Assembly (NCBI GenBank): GCA_964414415.1 | Contig: CAYPWJ010000004.1 | Coordinates: 45,996 to 109,995 of the forward strand | Source: CAZESS01 sp964414415 | GTDB taxonomy: Archaea > Thermoplasmatota > E2 > UBA202 > DSCA01 | Direction: 5' to 3' | Length of the DNA: 64,000 nt | Shown here: piece after piece, positions 33,980-42,133 of the stretch | Numbering within the stretch: position 1 is the stretch's first letter | Layout: each line of letters begins with the position of its first letter | The notes under the pieces: generated by a model | Database searches by the model: none | The model's input: the letters and a program-made list of their open reading frames with translations, nothing else | Told to the model about the DNA's origin: nothing | Translations under genes and position numbers: made by a program

Positions 33980-34632
33980 TGTCGCGCCTGGTTGATGAGA
34001 TATGTTTTGCATGCTGCCGCCAGGACTAATACCACCCCGAGGAATGTCACAAATGCAGGGGAGATAATCAGTTCACGGTATCCCTGGAGTAGCAAGGCCG
34101 CTATGAGAAATGCCAGTCCTCCGCCGACGACGCCGGTAATCTCGATTGGCACGTCTATCCGTCCTACTTTTATGGTTGCTTTGCGTTCTTCTAGGTCCTC
34201 CATTCGCCGCTCGAGGTCGGCCATCGTTCTGCTGTTGATGTTGTTGTCTACGCGCTCTTTTTCACTTCCCGGCTTGAGGACTGTTGGCGAGCCTTCGTGT
34301 TGCTTTTCTGCCTCGTCTTTTTTTGATGGCTCCGCGCTTTCTTTTTTTATTTCTTGGAGCTCCTGTTGCAGCTGGATTATTTTGCTCTCTATCTTCTTGG
34401 ATGGCTGATGCATTCGGTTTGCTCCGTTTTGCGACTGTTCTCCCTTCGGGACCATTGTGGCTGGTCCTTCAAACTCCTCATTGGACAGCCGTCGTTCTAT
34501 CGCATCAAGTCGCTTGTTCAGGCTGTCGATGGTTTGCTCCATTTTTCGCATCTTCCCGCGTAGCCCGCCGTTGTCCGTGGCCTGCAGGCTGTTCTCTTTC
34601 TCGTCTTTCTTTTTTCCGAAGCCGATGTCCAT
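33976..34632 (-). CDS. Coiled-coil protein with two C-terminal membrane helices
   Basis: This 218-residue protein is cytoplasmic and highly charged to about residue 150, with two coiled coils (MRKMEQTIDSLNKRLDAIERRL; ESKIIQLQQELQEIKKE). Two membrane helices follow (VGGGLAFLIAALLLQGY and PAFVTFLGVVLVLAAACKTYL). It has no pilin leader. Coiled-coil plus membrane partners such as FlaC/FlaD/E, FlaF/G scaffold archaeal motors, so this may connect the pilin assembly to a cytoplasmic complex; that is inference. It overlaps the next gene by 4 nt (ATGA). Confidence 0.6.
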   Translation of the reverse strand: MDIGFGKKKDEKENSLQATDNGGLRGKMRKMEQTIDSLNKRLDAIERRLSNEEFEGPATMVPKGEQSQNGANRMHQPSKKIESKIIQLQQELQEIKKESAEPSKKDEAEKQHEGSPTVLKPGSEKERVDNNINSRTMADLERRMEDLEERKATIKVGRIDVPIEITGVVGGGLAFLIAALLLQGYRELIISPAFVTFLGVVLVLAAACKTYLINQARQ

Positions 34633-34633
34633 G

Positions 34634-35080
34634 TTATCCTGCTACTACTTTTATCGCGTCTTTCTGGCTGTAGTCTTTGTAGCACCCGCTGGTCTGTGCC
34701 GTGACATCCAGGTATCCCTCATTCCGATGCTCTGGAAGCCTGGCATGGATGGTTATTTCAGCCGTGCCGTTCTTATCCGTTTTATTTTCTCCGGCTCCTC
34801 CAAGGCCGGTTATCGTGACCGAGGCACCCGGTACCGGGTCGCCATCTGCATCGGTGACTGTGACGGTAACCGAGGTGTGCCCTGCCTTGATCATCTTTGG
34901 TTCCCAGTTTACGTTGAGTTCTTTCGGGAGCCAGCAGTGATTCATCATACAATAGGTAAGCGTTCCCAACGCTGCCGCTCCCACGATTAATGCGACGACC
35001 ATGCGCGTTGGGAGGCCAAGGACGCCGTTGCTCTCACTATAGAGGGGGGAGCGTTGGTTATCGACCTTCCGTGTGGCCAT
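34634..35080 (-). CDS. Prepilin-like protein with Ig/CarboxypepD_reg-like ectodomain
   Basis: The protein has 148 residues. A leader ending SESNG is followed by VLGLPTRMVVALIVGAAALGTLTY, with Asn-Gly instead of Arg-Gly before the helix, and Leu-Pro at +4/+5. The ectodomain carries a Big_1/carboxypeptidase-regulatory-like motif (VTVTDADGDPVPGASVTITG). Such folds stabilise surface fibres or bind ligands. Its paralogue at 35088-35588 has the same layout; both lie at the head of the cluster. Confidence 0.65.
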   Translation of the reverse strand: MATRKVDNQRSPLYSESNGVLGLPTRMVVALIVGAAALGTLTYCMMNHCWLPKELNVNWEPKMIKAGHTSVTVTVTDADGDPVPGASVTITGLGGAGENKTDKNGTAEITIHARLPEHRNEGYLDVTAQTSGCYKDYSQKDAIKVVAG

Positions 35081-35087
35081 CGTTATT

Positions 35088-35588
35088 TTATCCGGTTACC
35101 CGGTGGAGGTGTATCCCGTCAGGGTCCGTTACGTCACGATATCCGCTTTTTTTGACTGTCACTGTTAGATATGCGTCATCCGTGTTGGCGTCCAGGTCGC
35201 AGCCAGTGATCTGCACCGTTGCTAACCCATTTGCATTGGTGTCGGCCTCGGCAGCGCTGCCTCTTCCGGCGAGAGTAACGGTTGCCCCGGAGACTGGATC
35301 TCCATTTCCTGGATCATGTACGTAAATATGGGCTGTGAAGTCTATATCGTTCACTTCTTCTGCCCCTGCTGCGGCTACTTTTACAAGGCTTCCAGGAGAT
35401 GTACCAGTCACGTTATCGCTTGTGTCCGTGATGCCCTGGTATTCTATCTCCATATTGCGCTGTGGGTTGAAGAGTTGTTCCCACATGGTGAGTACACCTG
35501 CTAGCACCACCCCTGCGATCACCACTATGATGATCAGTTTCATGGGGAGGCCTTCTATCCCCCGATTCTCGTGTAAAAGTTTCCGCAT
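35088..35588 (-). CDS. Prepilin-like protein with Ig-like ectodomain, first of the cluster
   Basis: This 166-residue protein starts MRKLLHENRG, then IEGLPMKLIIIVVIAGVVLAGVLTMW. The ectodomain ends in an Ig-like unit: HDPGNGDPVSGATVTLAGRG...GLATVQITG. The ATG at 35588 follows a GAGGGA ribosome site with a short spacer and makes the leader as short as in the other members; the Met at 35648 would add 20 basic residues. It is preceded by about 97 nt without genes after the regulator at 35686-36189, so a promoter may lie there. Confidence 0.65.
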   Translation of the reverse strand: MRKLLHENRGIEGLPMKLIIIVVIAGVVLAGVLTMWEQLFNPQRNMEIEYQGITDTSDNVTGTSPGSLVKVAAAGAEEVNDIDFTAHIYVHDPGNGDPVSGATVTLAGRGSAAEADTNANGLATVQITGCDLDANTDDAYLTVTVKKSGYRDVTDPDGIHLHRVTG

Positions 35589-35685
35589 ATCTTTTTCCCT
35601 CTTTTCCGTAATTCGATTTGCTCTATTTATAGATTTTGCTTTTGTCAACTAGCCGTGGGTTATGGAGGATTGCTTGATGGTATGT

Positions 35686-36189
35686 TTATATGTATTCTTC
35701 GTCTTTCTGCCGGACGAGGAGAGCGGCGACGACGAGCAGGGCTCCCAGCGCGACAAAGAATACCGATAGATACATCATGGTGGGGTCTGCCTCGGGGGTG
35801 GTGTGGCTCATGATGCTCGGGCCTGTGGTGGCCGTCGCTGTTTTTTCCTGCAGATATCGATAGGCAGCGACAATCGCGGCTGCGGCGGCCGCGCCGGCAC
35901 CTGATAGCAGCACCCGTATCTTCATTTTTTGAGGATGCAGGAGATGGCTGCCGCGCCAGGTGAGCTGGTAGTATTTCCATTTGTGGCCGGTATCCTCTTC
36001 TTTTTTGATGAGGCCGGCGTCGGTGAGTTTGTTGAGGTGTTTGTAGACGGCTGACTTGTTGGTGTCGAGTGACCGGGAGAGCTCGGTGAGTGTCTTCCGT
36101 CGTTCGTCGAGCTCCTTGAGGATGTCGATGCGGGTATCGGATGCCAGCACTGCGAAGGTATCGCGGTCGATGACGATTTTGTTGGACAC
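35686..36189 (-). CDS. Membrane-anchored winged-helix regulator
   Basis: This 167-residue protein has an ArsR/MarR-like winged helix at residues 8-80 (SDTRIDILKELDERRKTLTELSRSLDTNKSAVYKHLNKLTDAGLIKK, given by its ends) followed by two membrane helices (VLLSGAGAAAAAAIVAAYRYL and MMYLSVFFVALGALLVVAALLV). It may sense a membrane or envelope signal and directly regulate DNA, as other archaeal membrane-bound wHTH proteins do. The first gene of the cluster strand, it lies 97 nt before the first pilin-like gene and is a candidate regulator of the locus. A TATA-like TTTTTAAA lies about 25 nt before its start. Confidence 0.75.
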   Translation of the reverse strand: MSNKIVIDRDTFAVLASDTRIDILKELDERRKTLTELSRSLDTNKSAVYKHLNKLTDAGLIKKEEDTGHKWKYYQLTWRGSHLLHPQKMKIRVLLSGAGAAAAAAIVAAYRYLQEKTATATTGPSIMSHTTPEADPTMMYLSVFFVALGALLVVAALLVRQKDEEYI

Positions 36190-36586
36190 ACCACGGCATC
36201 GCCCTGCGTTTAAAAAGGATTGTGTTTTCGTTCACCTTTCGGCGAACCATACGATGCATGAATGGGGCGAAAAGAGGGTGGGAAACCCGAAAGGCCAGGT
36301 TGGAGGCAAAGCCTTTGCAGAGGGTTTCCCTCCTCCCTCCTATAACGCCGGATATGTTATAAAATTTACTCTTGCGGCAGCGGGTTGGAGATATGGTTCT
36401 TTTTCCGTTTAATTGGGCGGTGTGAAGGCATAGAGGTGGCTGCTGGCGGGAAACATATCCAAAGGAAGCGAGCGTGTCGTAACTGGAACGTGGGAACCGG
36501 ATGCCTCGTATATGTTTTGCTGCCTCATGGCAATTGTTTTCTCGGTGCCCGCAAACGTTAAAAGCGACTCCGGGCATCTGTGTTCC
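36190..36586. other. Gene-poor interval with a strong inverted repeat
   Basis: No gene is visible in 397 nt between the divergent regulator and the CoA-binding protein. It contains the promoter of the regulator (about 36208-36218), the inverted repeats at 36280-36330, an AT-rich run near 36350-36375 and a TATA-like element before 36587. Confidence 0.5.
36280..36330. other. Nested inverted repeat, candidate RNA structure
   Basis: GGGAAACCC (36280-36288) pairs exactly with GGGTTTCCC (36322-36330), and AAAGGC (36290-36295) with GCCTTT (36311-36316). A competing hairpin GCAAAG/CTTTGC overlaps the inner arm. It may be a small RNA, attenuator or protein-binding site; which strand is transcribed is unknown. 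Confidence 0.4.
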
Positions 36587-37003
36587 ATGGCGCGCGTGAC
36601 GGAGCAGAGCGAGGTTGTCGATGTGGCCCGGGATGCAGATGTTGTCGCCGTTGTCGGCATCTCGAAGAAGGAGGAGCGGGCGAGCTACCACATCGCCGAC
36701 AAGGTGCGGAGGCAGGGCTACCGGATGTACTATGTCAACCCGAAGTACGCCGGCGAGGAGATTTTTGGCGAGGAGATACTCCCGTCGCTGGAGGACGTGC
36801 CAGAGCATGTGGATATCGTCGACGTGTTCCGCAATCCAAACTATGTGGAGTCCATCGTCGAGGCCGCCGTGGCCATCGATGCCGACGTGGTGTGGCTGCA
36901 GCCAGGGGCCGAAAACATGAACGTCATCGCCGCCTATGAGGACGAGATAGACATCATATACAACGCCTGCCTTGGCGTCGCGGTCAGCCAGCTCGGCGGG
37001 TAA
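36587..37003 (+). CDS. CoA-binding protein (YccU/CoA_binding_2 family)
   Basis: This 138-residue single-domain Rossmann protein has VVAVVGISKKEERASYHIADKV with the glycine motif GxSxxxxR-S and the strand-loop elements YYVNPKYAGEEIFGE, PEHVDIVDVFR and VWLQPG...AAYEDEIDIIYNACLGV. Family members bind CoA or a related nucleotide, and their role is unknown. The ATG at 36587 is chosen because it starts the conserved domain; an open frame upstream (from 36512) lacks conserved sequence. Confidence 0.85.
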   Translation: MARVTEQSEVVDVARDADVVAVVGISKKEERASYHIADKVRRQGYRMYYVNPKYAGEEIFGEEILPSLEDVPEHVDIVDVFRNPNYVESIVEAAVAIDADVVWLQPGAENMNVIAAYEDEIDIIYNACLGVAVSQLGG

Positions 37004-37035
37004 CATTTATGTATCGCCCGCGTGATTAGTCGAGT

Positions 37036-38046
37036 GTGATTTTAAAGGACAAGCGCAAGCTGGATATCTCCTACGTGCCTGAAAAGACGCCATGCCGGGA
37101 GGAGGAACGCCGTCGCCTGCAGATGCTGCTCGATGACGGTCACGCGTTGATCAGCGGCCCGGTCGGGACGGGGAAGACGCTGCTTGCGCGGCATGCCGAC
37201 GGCGACGTCTACGTGAACTGCTATACCCATAAATCTGAGCACAAGGTGCTTGAAGCCATCCTGCGGCAGACGCGACCCAAGTTCAGCACTGCCGGGTTGA
37301 CGAGCCAGCGGCTGTGGCAGGAGATCCAGGGAGACCACCTGTTCATCCTGGACGAGATAGACGGCATGATGCCGGACGACCTGGCGCATTTTGCCTACAC
37401 GCTGTCTCGCCATGAAGAAGTCGGCGAGACCATCAGATACGTTGCGGTAACCCGTTCCTCGCTGATGCTGAAGCAGCTGATAAACGACCCGGCGACGTGG
37501 TCAACGTTCGCCGAGAAGGCGGTGGTGGAGCTCCAGCCCTATAGCCGGGAGGAGATGATGGATATCCTGTCGTATCGCGCCGAGGAGGCACTGATGCGTG
37601 ACGGCTACGACGACGACGTCCTGTCGCTCATCGCCGATGTCGCGGCGGCCTCGGCGGGCCACATGCGTGCCGGTATAGATGTGCTGCGGATGTCGGCGAT
37701 GGTGGCCGACCAGCGGGGCCATGACATGATTCGGCCGGAGGACGTCCGGGAGGCAAACCGAGAGGGCTGGCTTGAGGGACTGGCCGGGCTGGAGCGCCGC
37801 CCGGCCATGGTGCTTCTGGCCGTTGCTCGTTCCTGCATGGACAGCGCGTACGCCTCGCTGGAAAAGGTCGAGTCTACGTATGCGTCGGTCTGTGAGGAGC
37901 ACGGCGCGGAGCCACGCTCGCTTGATGACGACCTTCGCCGGCTGTGCGATCGCGAGTGGATACATGCGGGCGACCGCGGGTACACCATCCTGTACAGCCC
38001 GGCGGAGCTACTCGCGAACGAAATCGAAAAACTTTTAAATCAATAG
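37036..38046 (+). CDS. Orc1/Cdc6-type AAA+ initiator-like protein
   Basis: This 336-residue protein has Walker A GPVGTGKT (residues 41-48), Walker B LFILDEID (about 103-109), sensor-1 region VAVTRSS, sensor-2 region AGHMRAGIDVLRMS, and a C-terminal winged helix (YASVCEEHGAEPRSLDDDLRRL). The pattern LEAILRQ...STAGLTSQRL recalls ORC paralogues. It is shorter than most Orc1 proteins (about 400 residues). It starts with GTG. No ORB-like repeats lie next to it, so I do not call an origin. It could be a diverged paralogue with a regulatory role. Confidence 0.8.
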   Translation: MILKDKRKLDISYVPEKTPCREEERRRLQMLLDDGHALISGPVGTGKTLLARHADGDVYVNCYTHKSEHKVLEAILRQTRPKFSTAGLTSQRLWQEIQGDHLFILDEIDGMMPDDLAHFAYTLSRHEEVGETIRYVAVTRSSLMLKQLINDPATWSTFAEKAVVELQPYSREEMMDILSYRAEEALMRDGYDDDVLSLIADVAAASAGHMRAGIDVLRMSAMVADQRGHDMIRPEDVREANREGWLEGLAGLERRPAMVLLAVARSCMDSAYASLEKVESTYASVCEEHGAEPRSLDDDLRRLCDREWIHAGDRGYTILYSPAELLANEIEKLLNQ

Positions 38047-38107
38047 CCGCAGCCCCCTCCCCTTGCTTATATACCTCTCTCCTGTTTTATCCATGCAGTG
38101 TAACGCA

Positions 38108-38160
38108 GCCCGCATCAATATAGCGCCCTAAAACGGGCATGCGGGCCGTTTCCTTTTTTC
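38108..38160 (+). terminator. Strong stem-loop followed by T-rich tract
   Basis: GCCCGCAT (38108-38115) pairs with ATGCGGGC (38139-38146), with inner GCCC/GGGC (38125-38128, 38135-38138), followed by TTTCCTTTTTTCC. It lies 60 nt after the Orc1-like gene and before the ferritin-VIT gene. A terminator is the simplest reading. Confidence 0.6.
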
Positions 38161-38198
38161 CGTGAGGATTTTAAACCCGCGCCGGGTTACCCTGCTGC

Positions 38199-39077
38199 AT
38201 GCCCGCCGAGCTGTCGCCGGAGACACAAGCCGCCGTCCTGGAGGCCCAGCGAAGCGAGATAACCGAATACCGCATCTACATGCGGCTGTCGGAGCGCATC
38301 GACGACGAGCACAACCGCCAGGTGATGCTGCGCATCGCCCGGCAGGAAAAAGAACACTACGATTTCTGGCGCACGCACACCGGCCGGGACGTGGCGCCGA
38401 GCCGGCTGCAGCGCTGGCTCTATCTTGTCATCGCTACGGTGTTCGGGGTCACCTTTGCCATCAAGCTGATGGAGCGCGGCGAGGAGGAGGCGCAGGAGAC
38501 CTACGAGCAGCTCGCCGAGGAGATTCCCGGCGCGGAGCGCATCGTCCGGGAGGAGGAGGAGCACGAGCAGGAGCTGGTCGACATGATAGACGAGCGCCAC
38601 CTCCGCTACATTGGCTCCATCGTCCGTGGGCTCAACGATGCACTGGTGGAGCTCTCCGGCGCCGTGGCCGGCCTGACCTTTGTGCTCAACAATACGTCGC
38701 TCATCGGCACGACGGGATTTATCACGGGCATCGCCGCATCGCTCTCCATGGCAGGCTCCGAGTACTTGGGCTCAAAGTCGGAGGAGACGGACAAGAACCC
38801 GGTGACGGCGTCGCTCTACACAGGCCTCGCTTATCTCCTGGTGGTGCTGTTCCTCATCTTTCCGTATTTTCTGCTCGGGGACGTCATCCCTGCGCTGGCG
38901 GTGATGCTGGCCAATGTGCTGGTGGTCGTCGTGCTCTTCACCTTCTACACGTCGGTGACCCGTGACCTGTCGTTCCGGCATGAGTTCGGGGAGATGGCGG
39001 CTATCAGCCTCGGCATCGCTGCGGTGACCTTCGTCATCGGCTTTGTCATCAGGAGCGCTTTCGGCGTTGAGGTGTAG
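38199..39077 (+). CDS. Ferritin-like/VIT1-type iron or manganese transporter
   Basis: This 292-residue protein has an N-terminal rubrerythrin/ferritin-like helical bundle, with Glu and His ligands in QRSEITEYRIYMRLSERI and RIARQEKEHYDFW and a second set at REEEEHEQELVDMI, then a VIT1/CCC1 membrane domain with about five helices (GLNDALVELSGAVAGLTFVL; GSEYLGSKSEE is the metal-binding loop). It resembles MbfA, which exports iron with the ferritin domain as a sensor. It starts after the terminator-like hairpin and overlaps the end of the RND gene by 29 nt. Confidence 0.85.
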   Translation: MPAELSPETQAAVLEAQRSEITEYRIYMRLSERIDDEHNRQVMLRIARQEKEHYDFWRTHTGRDVAPSRLQRWLYLVIATVFGVTFAIKLMERGEEEAQETYEQLAEEIPGAERIVREEEEHEQELVDMIDERHLRYIGSIVRGLNDALVELSGAVAGLTFVLNNTSLIGTTGFITGIAASLSMAGSEYLGSKSEETDKNPVTASLYTGLAYLLVVLFLIFPYFLLGDVIPALAVMLANVLVVVVLFTFYTSVTRDLSFRHEFGEMAAISLGIAAVTFVIGFVIRSAFGVEV

Positions 39078-41610
39078 CGCCGCCGTATTTCCGGCGGGCC
39101 CAGAGGATGAGGAACGACGGCAGGACGAGCACCGATGAGATAAAGGCGAAGAGGATGGTGAGCGCCGTTATCTGTCCGAACTGCTGCAATGGCGGCATCA
39201 GCGAAAATGAGAGCAGGCCGAAGCCGGCGATGGTGGTCGCTGCGGCGCCGAACAGGGAGATGCCCGTGTGCCGGACCGTGACGTGTGCTGCCTCACCGAT
39301 GTCGTGCCGCTGGAGCTCCTCGACGAAGCGATGTGATATGTGGATGCCGTAGGTGATGCCGAGGCCGACGGTAAGCGAGGCAATGGTGATGGTCATGACG
39401 TTGAGAGAGAGGCCCAGAAAGTACATGGCACCGAGGATCCAGCCGACGCAGAAGATGATAGGGATGGCGGTGATGATCCCAAGCATGACGGATTTATCCC
39501 GCAGGTAGAAGATGATGGTGAGGATGACGAAAGACACGATGATGGTGATGACGAGCGACTGGGTCTGCCCCTCGTTGAGCGTCTCCTCCACCATGACGGT
39601 GACGATGGTGTCACCGGTTGCCTTGGTATCGTAGCCGGTCAGTGCAGCCGCGTCGTCCCTCAGCTGGTCGTACAGCGTCTTCGCCTCCTGCTCGCTCAGG
39701 TCGGTCCGAGTGGCGATGCGGAGCAACGTGCCGTCGTAGGAGCCGTTTTTGTTGAGCACCGTGGCCGCCTGCTGCCGGTTGCCCTCGTACAGCATGTCGT
39801 ACAGCGTCTTGATTTTCTGCTTGGTGGCTGCCTCTGTCGGCGTGTAGGGCCCGCTGAAGCAAGTCTCGTAGAGGGCGCTAAAATTGGTGTTTCTCGCCTG
39901 CTTTGCATAGTCCTGCATGACCGTGGCAATGGATGTCACGTCGGGTTTTTCCTCGACGGTGGCGATGCCCGTGTCGTCTGCGACGTTGTCCACGGTGGCG
40001 TTCAGCTGGGTGAAGAACGACGGCGCCGTTATATTTCCCTGGATGAGGATGTAGGAGGTGCTTGCCTCGCCGCCGGCAAACTCGAACTCGCTCGTGAGGT
40101 ACTCGATGTCTTGGGTGATGTCAAGGTCGTCGGGCAGGAAGGAATCCATGTCGAACGATGTTTCCAGCTGCGTTGCCGCGTAGCCGGAAAAAGCGGTGGC
40201 GACGATGGCGACGACGATGACCACGGCGGGCATTTTTTCTGCTGCTGTCGCGCCTGCCTCCACGATGGAATGGACAACCTGCTTTGCATGCTGGACAGCG
40301 CCGTTTTTCGGCTGTTTTCCCTGTCGTTTTTTGCGGAGCTGTTGTACCGCCGGCACGAACAGCGTCATGGTGACGAACGCCGACAGGATGCCAAACGCGG
40401 AGAGGATGCCGAACTGCCGCAGCGACTGGATAGGGGAGATGAGGTTGGAGAGGAAGGCAGCCATGGCGGTAATGGTGGCGAGCAGCAGCGCAACGCCGAT
40501 TGTCTTGACGGTGATGCGCACACGTTCCGGCTTTTCTCTGCTCTCTTCTTCCCGGTACCGCATGGTGAGATGGATGCCGTAGTCGATGCCCAGCCCGATG
40601 AGCAGGATGGGAATAGCCGTCGTCATGGGGTTGAAGTCAAACTGCATGGCGACGCCGAAGCCGTACATCCAGATGATGGAAAACGCCAGCGCGAGGAGGC
40701 TGATGCCTGTGTCGATGACGCTGCGGTACACGATGAGCAAGACGATGATGACCATGAGCAGGGCGATGGGCATCAATAGCTGCATCGACTCGTTTGAAGC
40801 ATCTAGGATTTCCTCGTTGGCGAGCTTGCTGCCGATAGTCGAGAAGGTGACATGCTGCGGGTGTTGCCGTTCCACGATGCCATCGATGGCCTGCTCGACG
40901 GCCAGCGTCGCGTTATCAGGGTCGAGCGACACGAGTACGATGCATCCCTCGGCTGTGAGGTTGTCCGCGGAAAGATTGAAGTCGCTGGTGAGTGTCCGGG
41001 CAATCTGCTGGAGGGCTTTCTGTGCCTCAGGTGAAAACGAAAATTTCTGGATTTCTCTGATGGACTCCTTGACGGTCATGTTGGATGAAAAATGCTCGAA
41101 GGAGAGGTTGACCGTCCTGTTCTCGAGTTCAATTGATATGTTTTTTCCCAGCAGCCCCCGGCGGAGCTGCGTGATGTTGTATGGATAGTAGAGCAGCTGC
41201 TCGCTCTGGATGCCCTGCATCATGGCCTCGCCGGCGATGCGGATGGTGGCCAGCGTGGTGGGCAGGCTTATCACGTTCATCTCGGGGTGGGAGGCCTCAC
41301 GCAGGTTGCGTCGGATGGCCTCGTTGGCGAGCAGTGCCTCCTCAAGATCAAAGACCTCTTCCATGGCCTCGTTGTTCAGCAGGTCTCCCGTCCGGCTGCG
41401 GACGAGGACCTGGACGGTGTAGTCGCCGCTGTAGTTCCTGGTTATCTCGTTCTGAGCGTTGACCACGGGCATGTCGGGCTCAAATGATTCCTGGTTAAAC
41501 GTCGACTCGATGCCGCCGGCGTAGATGGAAAACGCCATGACGGCTGTGACGACGAGTACACATACGATGTTTGTTTTGGGGTGACGAGAGATCCATTCAG
41601 TTAGTTTCAT
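39049..41610 (-). CDS. RND superfamily (MmpL/HAE3-type) exporter
   Basis: This 853-residue protein is a two-fold repeat: one N-terminal helix, an extracytoplasmic loop of about 200 residues, then about five helices, then the same again. The domain IPILLIGLGIDYGIHLTMRYREE, whose central Gly-x-Asp-Tyr-Gly-Ile-His carries the proton-relay region, appears in the first half, and VGLGITYGIHISHRF in the second, where Asp is replaced by Thr. Archaeal HAE3 members export hydrophobic compounds or lipids. The upstream PadR gene overlaps by 14 nt, which suggests drug- or lipid-responsive control. Confidence 0.88.
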   Translation of the reverse strand: MKLTEWISRHPKTNIVCVLVVTAVMAFSIYAGGIESTFNQESFEPDMPVVNAQNEITRNYSGDYTVQVLVRSRTGDLLNNEAMEEVFDLEEALLANEAIRRNLREASHPEMNVISLPTTLATIRIAGEAMMQGIQSEQLLYYPYNITQLRRGLLGKNISIELENRTVNLSFEHFSSNMTVKESIREIQKFSFSPEAQKALQQIARTLTSDFNLSADNLTAEGCIVLVSLDPDNATLAVEQAIDGIVERQHPQHVTFSTIGSKLANEEILDASNESMQLLMPIALLMVIIVLLIVYRSVIDTGISLLALAFSIIWMYGFGVAMQFDFNPMTTAIPILLIGLGIDYGIHLTMRYREEESREKPERVRITVKTIGVALLLATITAMAAFLSNLISPIQSLRQFGILSAFGILSAFVTMTLFVPAVQQLRKKRQGKQPKNGAVQHAKQVVHSIVEAGATAAEKMPAVVIVVAIVATAFSGYAATQLETSFDMDSFLPDDLDITQDIEYLTSEFEFAGGEASTSYILIQGNITAPSFFTQLNATVDNVADDTGIATVEEKPDVTSIATVMQDYAKQARNTNFSALYETCFSGPYTPTEAATKQKIKTLYDMLYEGNRQQAATVLNKNGSYDGTLLRIATRTDLSEQEAKTLYDQLRDDAAALTGYDTKATGDTIVTVMVEETLNEGQTQSLVITIIVSFVILTIIFYLRDKSVMLGIITAIPIIFCVGWILGAMYFLGLSLNVMTITIASLTVGLGITYGIHISHRFVEELQRHDIGEAAHVTVRHTGISLFGAAATTIAGFGLLSFSLMPPLQQFGQITALTILFAFISSVLVLPSFLILWARRKYGGATPQRRKRS

Positions 41611-42091
41611 GTTTTCCCTCTTTCAATGACTGCAGCCGACGGTAGGCACCGGCGAGGCAGGCATGTATCCTGTCGCGAGCCATTCCCTGCCTGCTCAGCT
41701 CCTCGCTCAATGACCGTATCTTATGGATGAGCGGAAACGCTTCACAGGATTCATCGAAACGATTGATCATGTGCCGCAGTGCCTCGTCCTCGAATATCTC
41801 GGCAAGCTGGAGCGCGTACTGCCTGAGCTTCTGGTAGGCTTCCTGTTTGACCTGTTCTCCCTCCGCAAGCATCCGCTGCCCTTTGTCGGTGAGGCGGTAC
41901 AGGGTGCTCCGTCCCTGTTTTTCCCCCGTGATGACCCCCGATGCCTTCATATCCTTCAGCAGCGGGTACACAGAGCCAGTGCTAGGGGTGTAGCCCAGCC
42001 GCTCTTCACATTTCTTGATGATCTCGTAGCCAGTTGCCGCTTCGTCGGCGAGCGTCTTGATGATAAAGTATTTCAGGAACGGCACGCGCAT
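41597..42091 (-). CDS. PadR-family transcriptional regulator
   Basis: This 164-residue regulator has an N-terminal winged helix with the PadR signature, LKYFIIKTLADEAATGYEIIKKCEE and TPSTGSVYPLLKDMKASGVITGEKQGRSTLYRLTDKG (given by parts), followed by C-terminal helices for dimerisation. It precedes and overlaps the RND exporter gene by 14 nt. An operator-like inverted repeat (42095-42118) lies between its TATA box and ATG, so it probably represses its own operon until a ligand is bound. Confidence 0.9.
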   Translation of the reverse strand: MRVPFLKYFIIKTLADEAATGYEIIKKCEERLGYTPSTGSVYPLLKDMKASGVITGEKQGRSTLYRLTDKGQRMLAEGEQVKQEAYQKLRQYALQLAEIFEDEALRHMINRFDESCEAFPLIHKIRSLSEELSRQGMARDRIHACLAGAYRRLQSLKEGKHETN

Positions 42092-42094
42092 ATT

Positions 42095-42118
42095 TCGATA
42101 CCGACATAGCGGTACCGA
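42095..42118. promoter_or_regulatory. Inverted repeat, probable PadR operator
   Basis: TCGATACCG (42095-42103), 6-nt spacer, CGGTACCGA (42110-42118): one mismatch between arms. Reading the minus strand, TTATATA (about 42118-42124) is the TATA box, so the operator covers the transcription start and lies 4 nt from the padR ATG. Confidence 0.7.
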
Positions 42119-42133
42119 TATATAAGCATTGCC

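Noticed and set aside
35660..37006. 448-codon minus-strand frame covering the regulator and the CoA-binding gene region
   Set aside because: Overlaps a recognised wHTH protein in another frame and is antisense to the CoA-binding gene; no motif.
37003..38200. Possible replication origin next to the Orc1/Cdc6-like gene
   Set aside because: No ORB-like repeats or AT-rich unwinding region visible; only a terminator-like hairpin.
39340..40779. Long plus-strand open frame of 479 codons opposite the RND gene
   Set aside because: Antisense shadow of a clear RND exporter with motifs; its own product is low-complexity, rich in Arg, Asp and His.
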